Source of the DNA: Propionispora hippei DSM 15287
Lineage (GTDB): Bacteria > Bacillota > Negativicutes > Propionisporales > Propionisporaceae
Reading direction: 5' to 3'
DNA: 64,000 nt
NCBI RefSeq assembly: GCF_900141835.1
Contig: NZ_FQZD01000004.1
Span: forward strand, 310,001-374,000
A program made the translations under genes and the position numbers. Positions 36,406 to 44,546 of the stretch are shown piece after piece; within the stretch, counting starts at the first letter, position 1; every line of letters begins with the position of its first letter. The notes below the pieces were generated by a model. The model was not told the origin of the DNA. It did not search any database and saw nothing but the letters and a program-made list of their open reading frames with translations.

Positions 36406-36421
36406 GTTAGAGGTGACAAAT

Positions 36422-37357
36422 GTGGATACAGCTTTTCATGCGCTCATCGGTTTTGCTCTGGCTGGCATGTCCGGACATACACCGGCGATTACCGATCCTG
36501 TTTTTATCGCAACGATTCTAGGGGCTCAGGCACCTGACCTGGATATTATCACTCAATTGAAAGGAAGTATGACTTATCTAAAGCAGCACAGAGCATTTTC
36601 GCACTCAATTCCCGGAATCGCAGCCTTTTCGGCACTTATTGCCACAGGCATGCATTTTTTTTGTAATCAATGGAGCTGGTATTTTCTCTTTGGCTGGTCT
36701 TTTATCGGAGGATTATCTCATATACTTTGCGATTATTTGAATACCCATGGTGCAGCTCTATTGTGGCCATTCCGAAAAGAGCGTCTGAGCTGTCACTTAT
36801 TGAATGTTTTTGATCCAGTTTTATTGCTGATGTTTTTATTACTGGACAGCGATCTTATGGCCACAAGCCCAATGGTATGGGGGATTGTTATACTAAGTTC
36901 CCTCTATCTTATGCTTCGACTTTTCTTGAAACAAAAAGCCTATCTCCAGCTTAAAATGTTTTTTATGGCACATAAAATTGAACGAATATTAATTATGCCT
37001 TCCCTGCGTAAAGTCCATCAATGGGACTTTGTTGTACAAACTCCAGAATACTATATTATTGGACAAATCAAATCATTTTTCCACTCCGTGCAGATCATAA
37101 CCACGCTGCCCAACCTTGATATGAGTTCCCGGATGGTGCAAGCCGAAAAAACATTTTTAGGTCAGTTCTTTAAAACATTTTCCCCTTTCGTTTACTTTGA
37201 AGAACAAAGGGAAGAAAATGCGATAAAAATATATGATCTTCGTTATAGTTTCAATCAGCAGTTTCTTCATTCCGCCACTATTTTGTTTAACCAAGCCAAC
37301 CTTCCGGCTACTTCTTATATGCATTCTTATGGCCGAACTATTAAAGTGCCCTGTTAA
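36422..37357 (+). CDS. YdjM/DUF457-type membrane-bound metal-dependent hydrolase
   Basis: A protein of about 311 residues. The N-terminal half has 4-5 membrane segments and the family's metal-ligand residues: FHALIGF (His), APDLDIITQ (Asp-x-Asp), HRAFSHSIPG and GGLSHILCDYLNTHG. The C-terminal 130 residues are soluble and unrecognised. The role of the family is unclear; the E. coli member is LexA-regulated. Start: GTG at 36422 with AGAGGTGA upstream is preferred over the GTG at 36413. It is one of few plus-strand genes. Confidence 0.82.
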   Translation: MDTAFHALIGFALAGMSGHTPAITDPVFIATILGAQAPDLDIITQLKGSMTYLKQHRAFSHSIPGIAAFSALIATGMHFFCNQWSWYFLFGWSFIGGLSHILCDYLNTHGAALLWPFRKERLSCHLLNVFDPVLLLMFLLLDSDLMATSPMVWGIVILSSLYLMLRLFLKQKAYLQLKMFFMAHKIERILIMPSLRKVHQWDFVVQTPEYYIIGQIKSFFHSVQIITTLPNLDMSSRMVQAEKTFLGQFFKTFSPFVYFEEQREENAIKIYDLRYSFNQQFLHSATILFNQANLPATSYMHSYGRTIKVPC

Positions 37358-37417
37358 AACTAAAGTGAACCTGTTTTTGCCGCGTCACTTATCGCATTGA
37401 TAGCTAATGATTCGTTA

Positions 37418-37549
37418 TTTTGAAAGTGCAAATTAAATTTGCACTTTCTTTTTTCGACAAGGTAAGCATAAGTCACAGGTAAGGCGCCGGCAACAATGTA
37501 AACAAGGAAAGACTCATGAGGAATCAAAGTTCAAATCCGGATAGGGGCT
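37418..37549 (+). repeat. Foldback repeat family 2, copy G (decayed)
   Basis: The left part (TTGAAAGTGCAAATTAAATT) and the interior words CGACAAGG and TCACAGGTAAGGCG match copies A and B; the right end is eroded and boundaries are approximate. Its left part is also a hairpin (GAAAGTGCAAATT/AATTTGCACTTTC) with a T run that probably ends the YdjM-like transcript. Confidence 0.6.
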
Positions 37550-37640
37550 GTCTGTTATTTTTGGTATTTTGTTTAATTAATTTTAACAGCTATTTTATAT
37601 AAAATGAGGGGAACAATATTACATGACGGGAGGTGATAGA

Positions 37641-37772
37641 ATGAGCAAATGCAAAACAAATAAATCTGCAGAATTTGCCAAGGAAGTATCCCCCAGCGTA
37701 AAAGAATCACAAAACACCAATAATGCTAATAAAAACAATCGCCCCAAAACTAAATCTTGTGGCTGCAGTTAA
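37641..37772 (+). CDS. Small hydrophilic cysteine-tailed protein
   Basis: A 43-residue frame with ATG at 37641 and a near-perfect ribosome site (GGGAGGTGA, six bases upstream), closed by a strong terminator 7 bp after the stop. The protein is Lys-, Asn- and Ser-rich with no hydrophobic stretch, begins MSKCK and ends TKSCGCS. The cysteine pattern might bind metal; no family recognised. The ribosome site and terminator are the main evidence. Confidence 0.6.
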   Translation: MSKCKTNKSAEFAKEVSPSVKESQNTNNANKNNRPKTKSCGCS

Positions 37773-37778
37773 TTCAGT

Positions 37779-37823
37779 AAAAAATAACGCAAAAGCATCC
37801 AATGTGCTTTTGCGTTATTTTTT
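37779..37823. terminator. Bidirectional terminator, perfect 19-bp stem
   Basis: Arms 37779-37797 and 37805-37823 (AAAAAATAACGCAAAAGCA and its complement), 7-base loop, T run on both strands. Serves the small plus-strand gene and the convergent FAD oxidoreductase gene, whose stop codon lies in the stem. Confidence 0.92.
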
Positions 37824-39267
37824 ACAACTTTTTAAGATTCATCCGCTTTACACGCTGAGCTAATAAAGAAGATGCGCTGCTTTTTTCCTTGATCTCTTCT
37901 GGACTGATTCCCAGTGTTTCCGCTATTAATTTTTTCACTCGAGGACTGCAGAACGCGCCCTGACAGGTTCCAAAGCCGGCCCTTGTTCGACGGCTTATAG
38001 CATCCAGGGAACGAATTGGAATACCGCGCTGCAGACAATCCACAATTTCCGCTTCCGTTACCCGTTCGCAGCGACAGATAAGATGTTCCTGGGGATCTGA
38101 GGCGTTTATATCACCTTTAAAGTTATGCTCCTTTACTTTAATGATTGGTTTACGATAGGGATCAAATGTTTCTTTTTTAATTAAAGACAACCCGGAATTT
38201 TGTAAAATACCCAATACATATTGTGCAATAGCCGGTGAAGCTGTCAGTCCCGGTGAATCAACACCGATTAAATGAATAAAGTTCTTTACCGGACTTTCTT
38301 CAATGACCCAGTCTTTCAAGCCGGACACGGGCCGATTACCGGCAAATGATTTCAATACTTTTTGCATGTTAAAATGAGGAACAGATTTCCTAGCTGTTGC
38401 TATAATATGATCCAAGGTTTTTTCATCGGTACTCACATCGTTTTTGTCATCAATTTCTTCGGCGTTAGGGCCAATCATAAGATTTCCATGATAGGTCGTA
38501 GTTACTAAAATCCCCTTCCCCATTTTGGTAGGAACCTGAAAGATAACCGAATTAACCAGATAGCTTTCTTCCTTATCCAATAGCAAATACTGCCCCCGGC
38601 GAGGTGTAATTTTATAATCTCCAATACCTACCATCGTTGAAATTTTGTCGCTAAAAATTCCTGCGGCATTAATAAGATAGCGGGCTGTTACTTTGTCACC
38701 GGCAGTGGTCGTAATCGTAAAGCTTTCATCATTTTCATGGGTAATGCCAGTAACTTCCGCATTTAATTTAATTTCAGCTCCATTGGCTATAGCATTTTCA
38801 GCGAGAGCGATAACAAATTCGTAAGGAGAGGTTACACCGACATGTTTTATGTATAATGCTCCTTTAATATTTTCATTTACGTGAGGTTCTAACTTTAAAA
38901 CTTCCTGCCGATCAATAATTTTTAAATCCTGAACTCCATTTTGAATTCCCATATCATACAAATTCTGAATTTGAGGAAGATCTTCTTCCTCAAAAGCTAA
39001 TACAAAAGCACCGGTTTCACGATAACCGAAATGAAGTTCTTGGTTTAATTGATCATACATTCGATTACCCTGGATACAAAGTTTTGCCTTTAGTGTGCCT
39101 GGCTTATCAGTATAACCACCATGCACGATGCCGCTATTAGCCTTAGAACAGCCACAGCTTACATCTTCCTCTTTTTCTAAAATACAGATTTTCAAATTAT
39201 ATTTTGTTAATTCTCTGGCGATATTCATTCCTACCACACCAGCGCCGATAATACATACATCATACAT
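37822..39267 (-). CDS. FAD-dependent oxidoreductase with C-terminal [2Fe-2S] BFD-like domain (GlpA/LhgO-like)
   Basis: A 481-residue flavoprotein. FAD-binding GxGxxG motif IIGAGVVGMNIARE at residues 6-19, a DAO-type body, and a C-terminal BFD-like domain with CRCERV and TCQGAFCSPRV cysteines (about 410-455). Similar proteins are annotated as anaerobic glycerol-3-phosphate dehydrogenase subunit A or L-2-hydroxyglutarate oxidase. The partner GlpB/GlpC subunits are not here, so the substrate is open. Confidence 0.87.
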   Translation of the reverse strand: MYDVCIIGAGVVGMNIARELTKYNLKICILEKEEDVSCGCSKANSGIVHGGYTDKPGTLKAKLCIQGNRMYDQLNQELHFGYRETGAFVLAFEEEDLPQIQNLYDMGIQNGVQDLKIIDRQEVLKLEPHVNENIKGALYIKHVGVTSPYEFVIALAENAIANGAEIKLNAEVTGITHENDESFTITTTAGDKVTARYLINAAGIFSDKISTMVGIGDYKITPRRGQYLLLDKEESYLVNSVIFQVPTKMGKGILVTTTYHGNLMIGPNAEEIDDKNDVSTDEKTLDHIIATARKSVPHFNMQKVLKSFAGNRPVSGLKDWVIEESPVKNFIHLIGVDSPGLTASPAIAQYVLGILQNSGLSLIKKETFDPYRKPIIKVKEHNFKGDINASDPQEHLICRCERVTEAEIVDCLQRGIPIRSLDAISRRTRAGFGTCQGAFCSPRVKKLIAETLGISPEEIKEKSSASSLLAQRVKRMNLKKL

Positions 39268-39363
39268 AACCAGATTCCTCCTCTATTACATCTCCTACTT
39301 TGATAATTATCCGAATATATATAATTTTCCTTCTTGAATATACTCATTCCGGAGATACTAAAA

Positions 39364-39385
39364 AACATTGCCACCTGGCAATGTT
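39364..39385 (-). terminator. Terminator overlapping the end of the 3D-domain gene
   Basis: Stem AACATTGCC/GGCAATGTT (39364-39372/39377-39385), 4-base loop, then TTTTTT on the minus strand. The stop codon at 39384-39386 overlaps the stem. Confidence 0.88.
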
Positions 39386-39917
39386 ATTTAGTATCTCCCT
39401 TTTCCAAAATAAACACCTTTGCATCTTTCATACCAAAATCGTTTGCTTCATCTACCGTCCACTTGGCCACGTCAATTCGATTTCCCTTAATGGCTCCGCC
39501 TACATCTTCTGCCACAGCATAGGAACTCCGGCCGTCAGGGTATTGTATAAGAACTTTTGACCCCAACGGAATGACGTCAGGATCCACCGCAATGATGCCT
39601 GGACGAACATGGGTACCCAAATAGGTTTTATTGCCCCATTGATCATTATCATGAGGACCCGGAGCATATGCCGTAGCCTTCACATGAACAACGTCTTCAT
39701 AGTTGTCCGGTGCGGCCTGATGCTTGGACTCTGATTTTCGTGTCTCATGGTGGCTAATGTGAGACGAGTGCTTTGAAGTATTTTTAGCTGCATGAGCGAC
39801 TGTTGCGGGGATTCCAGGTAAAACCATGGAGGACATAATTGCAGCACTGGCAACAGCTGCTGCAACATGCTTTAGTTTTCCTTTCGTACGTCTTTTTTTA
39901 CGACCGGAATGTTTCAT
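39384..39917 (-). CDS. Secreted 3D-domain cell-wall protein
   Basis: A 177-residue exported protein: very basic start (GRKKRRTKGKLK), hydrophobic signal at about 17-42 with AHA as a likely cleavage site, a His/Ser-rich linker, then the 3D domain (about 75-175) with the three aspartates in GIIAVDPDVIPLG, AEDVGGAIKGNRIDVA. 3D domains share the double-psi barrel fold of lytic transglycosylases (MltA, YuiC/Rpf-like). Likely acts on peptidoglycan. GGAGGAAT precedes the ATG. Confidence 0.88.
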   Translation of the reverse strand: MKHSGRKKRRTKGKLKHVAAAVASAAIMSSMVLPGIPATVAHAAKNTSKHSSHISHHETRKSESKHQAAPDNYEDVVHVKATAYAPGPHDNDQWGNKTYLGTHVRPGIIAVDPDVIPLGSKVLIQYPDGRSSYAVAEDVGGAIKGNRIDVAKWTVDEANDFGMKDAKVFILEKGDTK

Positions 39918-40098
39918 AAAATTCCTCCTTTACCTTGTTCGAATCGGTTTCTCATTGCTTAGTATGAAACATATTTAAAATTAAATCCCCAGTACTTTTT
40001 GGCTGGGTATTTATTTATGGCAGATATGTAAAATATTGAAATGAAAGTATACTACATGTTTTGCTTTTTTTAGGGTAAACTATTTACTAGTAGAAAGG

Positions 40099-40290
40099 GT
40101 GATCAGCATTAATAAAAATAATGAACCCAAATTAAATACCTATATGGTATCAAAAGAGGAATTGGATATCTTACTAGCCCAATATGGCAGTAAATTGGAC
40201 CCGGTTGATCAAAATAAACTCGCTCAGAAGAAGTTCCAAATGCAGCGGGCAAAACATTTTGAGCAAAGATTCCTAAAAAAAACAGATTAA
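40099..40290 (+). CDS. Small hypothetical protein
   Basis: Up to 63 residues, mostly charged and helical (KEELDILLAQYGSKLDPVDQNKLAQ region). The GTG at 40099 lies almost on its own AGAAAGG site; an ATT at 40108 would have ideal spacing (AAAGG eight bases upstream), and the first ATG is at 40144. Function not recognised. The protein composition looks real, but the start is unsettled. Confidence 0.5.
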   Translation: MISINKNNEPKLNTYMVSKEELDILLAQYGSKLDPVDQNKLAQKKFQMQRAKHFEQRFLKKTD

Positions 40291-40323
40291 TTATACACAG
40301 CTTACGAGAGCTATGTAAATTAA

Positions 40324-40358
40324 AGCTCCCCTATAAGCTTATTCTTATCAGGGGAGCT
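40324..40358. terminator. Hairpin between two convergent small genes
   Basis: AGCTCCCCT (40324-40332) pairs perfectly with AGGGGAGCT (40350-40358); the loop holds the palindrome ATAAGCTTAT. Both flanks are T/A-rich but no long T run. Likely shared terminator for 40099-40290 and 40367-40723. Confidence 0.65.
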
Positions 40359-40366
40359 GGTTTATG

Positions 40367-40723
40367 CTAACAATCGTTGGCGGATTTTTTATCTGGTTCA
40401 TGTAAATCAGGCGTTTGGGTCGTTTGTTGCATTTTTCGAATAGCTGCCACCTCCGTATCAATAATCCAGCCAATCAAGGCACTGGGAATCATGATACTTC
40501 GCCAACTGAGAATACTGGTAATTTGTTGGATTGCGGCTTCTCGTTTTTGACAATTTTCCATCGTATCGGCTAATTTATCCAATTCAAAAATAATATCCCG
40601 TATGATACTTTTTAATCGGCCATTAGGTATTTTGGCAAATATTATAAATAAAATCATAGCTGCCAAATTGATAAATACCAATATAACAATCCCATAAATC
40701 AAAATCTTTATGTCTGTAGACAG
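40367..40723 (-). CDS. Small hypothetical membrane protein
   Basis: A protein of about 118-124 residues with a hydrophobic N-terminal segment (about residues 5-30 of the short form, ILIYGIVILVFINLAAMILF), a charged helix (RDIIFELDKLADTMENCQKRE) and a second short hydrophobic stretch (SIMIPSALIGWII). Not recognised. A GTG at 40741 has no ribosome site; AGGGGGAG is placed for a CTG at 40723, an unusual start. A perfect palindrome sits just upstream. Confidence 0.5.
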   Translation of the reverse strand: MSTDIKILIYGIVILVFINLAAMILFIIFAKIPNGRLKSIIRDIIFELDKLADTMENCQKREAAIQQITSILSWRSIMIPSALIGWIIDTEVAAIRKMQQTTQTPDLHEPDKKSANDC

Positions 40724-40742
40724 GACAACTCCCCCTCTCACT

Positions 40743-40780
40743 CAAGCAAGCTGCATATCCTAGCATATGCAGCTTGCTTG
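40743..40780. repeat. Perfect 16-bp palindrome between divergent genes
   Basis: CAAGCAAGCTGCATAT (40743-40758) and ATATGCAGCTTGCTTG (40765-40780) with a 6-base loop. No T run on either strand. It lies just upstream of the minus-strand gene's ribosome site and about 105 bp before the deacetylase start. Confidence 0.7.
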
Positions 40781-40886
40781 TATAGTGAAACAGAAAACCT
40801 TTCGATTTACTCGATGCTTTGGGCATGAAAGAGAAGCTTTTATCATATATAATAGAGACTTTAACATACCCAAAGGAGGAAGCCGT

Positions 40887-41615
40887 TTGAAAAGATTTCA
40901 TATTATGCTATATGCCACGTTTCTTTTAACAGTGATCAGCGGCTTAACCACCAATCATTTATCTAATAATCAAACAATCTCGGGAGTCTCAACTACGGAC
41001 AAGGTCGTTGCTTTAACTATTGATGATGGGCCTCATTACAAGGTAACTCCAAAAATTTTGACAATTCTTAAGGAGAAACATGTCAGAGCCACTTTTTTTG
41101 TTTTGGGTGAGAATGTAGAGCATTGCCCCAAAATCTTCGCTCAGGAAGTTGCTGATGGTCACGAGATCGGCACTCATACTTATAGCCATAAAACATTATC
41201 AAAATTAAGTCCGCAAAAACTGTCCGAAGAGTTCGATAAAGCTGAAAAGGCTATCCGAACAACGGCTCCCAAGCCGACGCTGTTTCGTCCTCCCGGAGGA
41301 TTCTATAATTCGCAGGTACTTGCTCTCGCTCACCAAAAGGGATATCAGGTAGTTCTATGGTCAGTCGATCCGCAAGACTGGAATCGTCCGCCTACCCAAG
41401 AAGTAATTGATAAGGTTTTAAAAGAGGTGAAACCGGGGAGTATTATTTTGCTTCACGATGGACAATATCCTCTTCCTACGCCGCAAGCACTCGGTGTGAT
41501 TATCGACCGCCTGCGTGAACGCGGCTATGAGTTTGTAACCGTTAGCGAGTTATTACAGCATAAAGAAATGATCCCCATATTTAATATGGAAAGAAAGTGG
41601 CTTTCCATATTTTAA
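40887..41615 (+). CDS. Polysaccharide deacetylase (NodB domain), probably exported
   Basis: A 242-residue protein with an N-terminal hydrophobic signal (about 5-22) and a NodB deacetylase domain: motif 1 TIDDGP, motif 2 GTHTYSH, motif 3 RPPGG, motif 4 DPQDW, motif 5 IILLHD. Acts on N-acetyl groups of peptidoglycan or another glycan outside the membrane. The TTG at 40887 has AAAGGAGGA six bases upstream and is clearly the start; the open frame to 40767 is incidental. Similar to PdaB-like and PgdA-like proteins of spore formers. Confidence 0.9.
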   Translation: MKRFHIMLYATFLLTVISGLTTNHLSNNQTISGVSTTDKVVALTIDDGPHYKVTPKILTILKEKHVRATFFVLGENVEHCPKIFAQEVADGHEIGTHTYSHKTLSKLSPQKLSEEFDKAEKAIRTTAPKPTLFRPPGGFYNSQVLALAHQKGYQVVLWSVDPQDWNRPPTQEVIDKVLKEVKPGSIILLHDGQYPLPTPQALGVIIDRLRERGYEFVTVSELLQHKEMIPIFNMERKWLSIF

Positions 41616-41667
41616 AATTATTTCCTTTGACCCTTCAAATAATTAATGAGGAAAAAAGCAAATAAAA

Positions 41668-41694
41668 AACCTTTATGGATTATCCATAAAGGTT
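41668..41694 (-). terminator. Terminator of the tRNA-Ala gene
   Basis: Stem AACCTTTATGGA/TCCATAAAGGTT (41668-41679/41683-41694), 3-base loop, then TTTTTTA on the minus strand, 8 bp past the tRNA 3' end. Confidence 0.88.
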
Positions 41695-41702
41695 GAATTT
41701 AC

Positions 41703-41778
41703 TGGTGGAGATAAGCGGGATCGAACCGCTGGCCTCTTGAATGCCATTCAAGCGCTCTCCCAGCTGAGCTATACCCCC
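41703..41778 (-). tRNA. tRNA-Ala (anticodon GGC)
   Basis: A complete 76-nt cloverleaf on the minus strand: acceptor GGGGGTA with TATCTCC, D arm AGCTCAGCTGGGAGAGC, anticodon stem and loop CTTGAATGGCATTCAAG with GGC in the centre, T arm AGCGGTTCGATCCCGCT, and an encoded CCA end. GGC reads GCC alanine codons. It stands alone with its own terminator. Confidence 0.97.
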
Positions 41779-41851
41779 ACAAACTTCATTGTCTCACCGA
41801 CATGATTAATTATATCTGAGTTATCCTATTATGTCAATAGAATTTATTAAT

Positions 41852-42766
41852 TTATAATATAATTTTATCAATCAAATCAATCAGCTGTGAGATTTCCGGT
41901 TTTGATATCTGGCCATTCGCTCCAATGGCTTCACCCTTCCGGCGCATTTCTTCATTGATTAAAGAGGAGAAGATAATAACCGGTAATTCTTTCAATATTT
42001 GATGTTCTCTAATTTTCTTAAGCAAGTGATGTCCATCCATCTGGGGCATCTCAATATCGGTAATAACAATTTGCAATTTGGTAGAAATAGGCGTTCCGTC
42101 TGCACCCATTTCTTCAAGCGCAGCCCAAGCCTCTTTGCCATTATGATACGCCCGTACATCTTCATATCCTGCCGTATGCAAGGTGCCAACCAACAGCTCA
42201 CGAAGCATGGGTGAATCTTCCGCTACGAGCACTGTCTTGCTTTGCCGTATTTTAGTCAAGTCAGGGCCGGTTTTAGGAATGGTAGTCAGTTTAACGTTAA
42301 TTTCCGGGTTAATCACCGAAACTATTTTTTCAAAATCGAGCAAAACAATGATTTTATCCGACATCTTTATGAGTCCAACAACCATGTCAGAATCACTGAT
42401 ATCCGGCGGCGGCTCCATCGCCGTCCAAGAGACGCGGTAGATGCGTGATACGCTGTCTACCAGGAAACCTACATAATAGTTATTCAACTCACTTACAATA
42501 ATATTCTTAGTATTAGACTGGTCTTCAACATCCAAACATCTAGGCAGGTTAACCAAAGGCATCACTCTGCCACGCAAAGTAAATACACCATCGACATAGG
42601 GATGTGAATGCGGCATTTTGGTAACGGAAACGGGATTAATTACCTCACGGACTTTAGCCACGTTGATTCCATAACTGACATTGCCTACAGTAAATTCAAT
42701 GATTTCGAACTCATTTGTCCCTGTTTCTAGCAGTATACCTTTTTTTCCCAAAGTACTTTCACTCAT
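41852..42766 (-). CDS. cheV: Chemotaxis protein CheV (CheW plus receiver domain)
   Basis: A 304-residue protein: CheW-like domain (about 15-160; FTVGNVSYGINVAKVREVINP, GVFTLRGRVMPLVNL) and a CheY-like receiver (about 178-304) with VAEDSPMLRELL and the phospho-acceptor in VITDIEMPQMDG. CheV couples receptors to CheA and helps adaptation. GGGAGGCGG precedes the ATG. No other chemotaxis gene is in the window. Confidence 0.95.
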   Translation of the reverse strand: MSESTLGKKGILLETGTNEFEIIEFTVGNVSYGINVAKVREVINPVSVTKMPHSHPYVDGVFTLRGRVMPLVNLPRCLDVEDQSNTKNIIVSELNNYYVGFLVDSVSRIYRVSWTAMEPPPDISDSDMVVGLIKMSDKIIVLLDFEKIVSVINPEINVKLTTIPKTGPDLTKIRQSKTVLVAEDSPMLRELLVGTLHTAGYEDVRAYHNGKEAWAALEEMGADGTPISTKLQIVITDIEMPQMDGHHLLKKIREHQILKELPVIIFSSLINEEMRRKGEAIGANGQISKPEISQLIDLIDKIIL

Positions 42767-42910
42767 ATATCCGCCTCCCTACCATAGTAGCTCCCATACA
42801 AACAGGCCAATTGCTTTTACTATATAATATTAATTATACTAAATATTCTAAAATCCTCCAAGAATCGCCACGAATAGAAAAAATTCGTGAAGTAAGCAAT
42901 AAATTCTATA

Positions 42911-43795
42911 CTATTTTTCCGGTATATCCGAAGCAATTTTATAGGTCCAGCCATTTTCCTGTTTGACCAACCGGGTTTTCATTAAGGTTCCCAGAGAGCG
43001 CTTAAAGGCTGATTTGCTAATGCCAAATTTTTCTTTGATAATATCGGCAGGCGTATCGTCGGTATAAGGAATCTTTCCGTCACAGAAATCCAGTAATTCT
43101 AAGATCTTTTTTGCATCTACTTCTAAAGCCTGTTCCTTGATTGGACGCATAGAGACATTGACACGGCCGTCTTCCCTCACGTAAGTAATCCGCACAGGAA
43201 GTTCATCGCCAATACGCAGTTCTTTAGTAATTTCACTGGCATGTAAAAACGCAATATATCGTTCTGTGGTAAAGAGAAAGGCGCCTTCTGCAAAAATGTT
43301 GTATACCGTACCGGTTAACATATCGCCAGGTTTTACATTTTCAGCCGGCTTGGCGGCCTTTTGCAATTCCTCCTCAACTTCCATTGTCACAGCCAACCGA
43401 TCTGATTTATCACGATACAATTTAGCCCAGACCTTATCTCCCTTGCGGACCTTACCGCGCATCCCGCTAAAAGGCAAAAACACACCCCTCTCGGCTCCGA
43501 TATCCACAAAAGCCCCATCGCGGGTAGTATTAATGACTCTTACTCTGGCAATCTGCCCTTCGCGCATCTGTGGCAAGCGCATACTGGCTGTTAAGCGGCC
43601 CTTCGGGTCAAGGTATAAATATACCTCGACCGTTTCATCCACCTTTATCTCATGTAATTGCTGTGCCTTATGCAATAAGATATCGTCGGAAGTGTTACCT
43701 GTTCCGGCATCTAAAAATGCACCTAATTCATTGACACGGGCAACTTTTAAACTTACGACATCACCAGGTTTGTAGTGGCTGCTTATCGGTTTCAT
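42911..43795 (-). CDS. cvfB: S1-domain RNA-binding protein CvfB
   Basis: A 294-residue protein with three S1-like modules (about 10-65, 70-135, 150-215; VARVNELGAFLDAG, VINTTRDGAFVDIG, VYNIFAEGAFLF) and a C-terminal winged helix (GISKSAFKRSLGTLMKTRLV). CvfB relatives affect virulence gene expression in Staphylococcus; the molecular job is unclear. The frame extends to 43840, but the ATG at 43795 has AGGTGA upstream and lies 8 bp after rsfS. Confidence 0.9.
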   Translation of the reverse strand: MKPISSHYKPGDVVSLKVARVNELGAFLDAGTGNTSDDILLHKAQQLHEIKVDETVEVYLYLDPKGRLTASMRLPQMREGQIARVRVINTTRDGAFVDIGAERGVFLPFSGMRGKVRKGDKVWAKLYRDKSDRLAVTMEVEEELQKAAKPAENVKPGDMLTGTVYNIFAEGAFLFTTERYIAFLHASEITKELRIGDELPVRITYVREDGRVNVSMRPIKEQALEVDAKKILELLDFCDGKIPYTDDTPADIIKEKFGISKSAFKRSLGTLMKTRLVKQENGWTYKIASDIPEK

Positions 43796-43803
43796 ATGTT
43801 CAC

Positions 43804-44154
43804 CTAATCTTCCCACGTGCGCACCGGAGCATCGCCCCAAAGCCGCTCAAGATTGTAAAAGATGCGATCTTCCTCGACAAATACATGCATAACACAGGAG
43901 CCGTAGTCTAACAAAATCCAACGGCCCTCACGATATCCCTCTTTATGTAACAGCTTAATTCCCTGTTCCGCCAGCTTATCCTCTATATTGTCAGCGATCG
44001 CTTTGACCTGAGTGGTTGAATTGGCACTGCAAATAATGAAGAAATCAGCTACCATTGATATTCCATTTACGTCAAGGATAAGTATATCTCTTGCCTTTTT
44101 TTCGCTTGCAGCTTGGGCCAATAGTTCAGATAGACGAGAATTGGATTCGGACAT
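43804..44154 (-). CDS. rsfS: Ribosomal silencing factor RsfS
   Basis: A 116-residue protein with the family strands ARDILILDVNGISMVADFFII, YREGRWILLDYGSCVMHVF and YNLERLWGDAP. RsfS binds L14 and blocks subunit joining when nutrients fall. It belongs with yqeK and nadD, from which it is split here by two foldback repeats and the LCP gene. AGGAGGAA precedes the ATG. Confidence 0.95.
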   Translation of the reverse strand: MSESNSRLSELLAQAASEKKARDILILDVNGISMVADFFIICSANSTTQVKAIADNIEDKLAEQGIKLLHKEGYREGRWILLDYGSCVMHVFVEEDRIFYNLERLWGDAPVRTWED

Positions 44155-44234
44155 TATATTCCTCCTAGTAACGAATTACTTTATTCTTTTAATTATTTTC
44201 CATATTGACTTATTATATTCTGTAATGATGACAA

Positions 44235-44396
44235 GTTTCCTGCCAATGGTCGTGTAAACTCTAGCCTATAGGATAAATTGCGAGAGATTTTTCGTCCTGT
44301 TCGGCGGCGGAGACGCGCATACCGGGAATATGTAACGGCGACAACAAAAGCAGGACAGAAAAGACCTCGTAAGAACACTATAAAATTAGGGGTTAC
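44235..44396 (+). repeat. Foldback repeat family 2, copy C
   Basis: A 162-bp copy in the opposite orientation to A and B. Interior words GGAGACGCGCAT, GACAACAAAA and AAAGACCTCGTAAGAAC align with copy B reversed. Terminal repeats are eroded (GTTTCCTGCCAATGG and ATTAGGGGTTAC). No matching flanking duplication is left. Confidence 0.7.
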
Positions 44397-44424
44397 GGAC
44401 CACGAGAGCTTGTATTCATACTAC

Positions 44425-44546
44425 TAGCGGACCCATAGCAAGTGATTTTTGCGCCAGACGAGATCAAACAGGTTGCAGCCCCTATTTTAAATCTTGTTAC
44501 GAAGTATGACACAAAAATTACCGTCGGATAGCTTGAGGACACACCC
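44425..44546. repeat. Foldback repeat family 1, copy E (left end eroded)
   Basis: Matches copy D over GATTTTTGCGCCAGACGAG, CAGCCCCTATTT and GAAGTATGACACAAAA and ends GAGGACACACCC followed by TA. The left terminal repeat is missing or heavily diverged, close to the end of family 2 copy C. The right end butts against the hairpin after the LCP gene. Confidence 0.78.

Noticed and set aside
36413-36421. GTG at 36413 as start of the YdjM-like gene
   Set aside because: It sits inside the AGAGGTGA ribosome site; the GTG at 36422 is correctly spaced. The ATG at 36420 is out of frame.
42869-42889. CACGAAT/ATTCGTG hairpin after cvfB
   Set aside because: Only 7 bp, A/T-rich loop and no T tract; could be chance.
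43266-43775. 169-residue plus-strand frame
   Set aside because: Antisense shadow of cvfB; protein composition is Ser/Pro/Thr-rich as expected for the complement.
44193-44378. 61-residue minus-strand frame
   Set aside because: Lies across repeat C with no ribosome site or homology.
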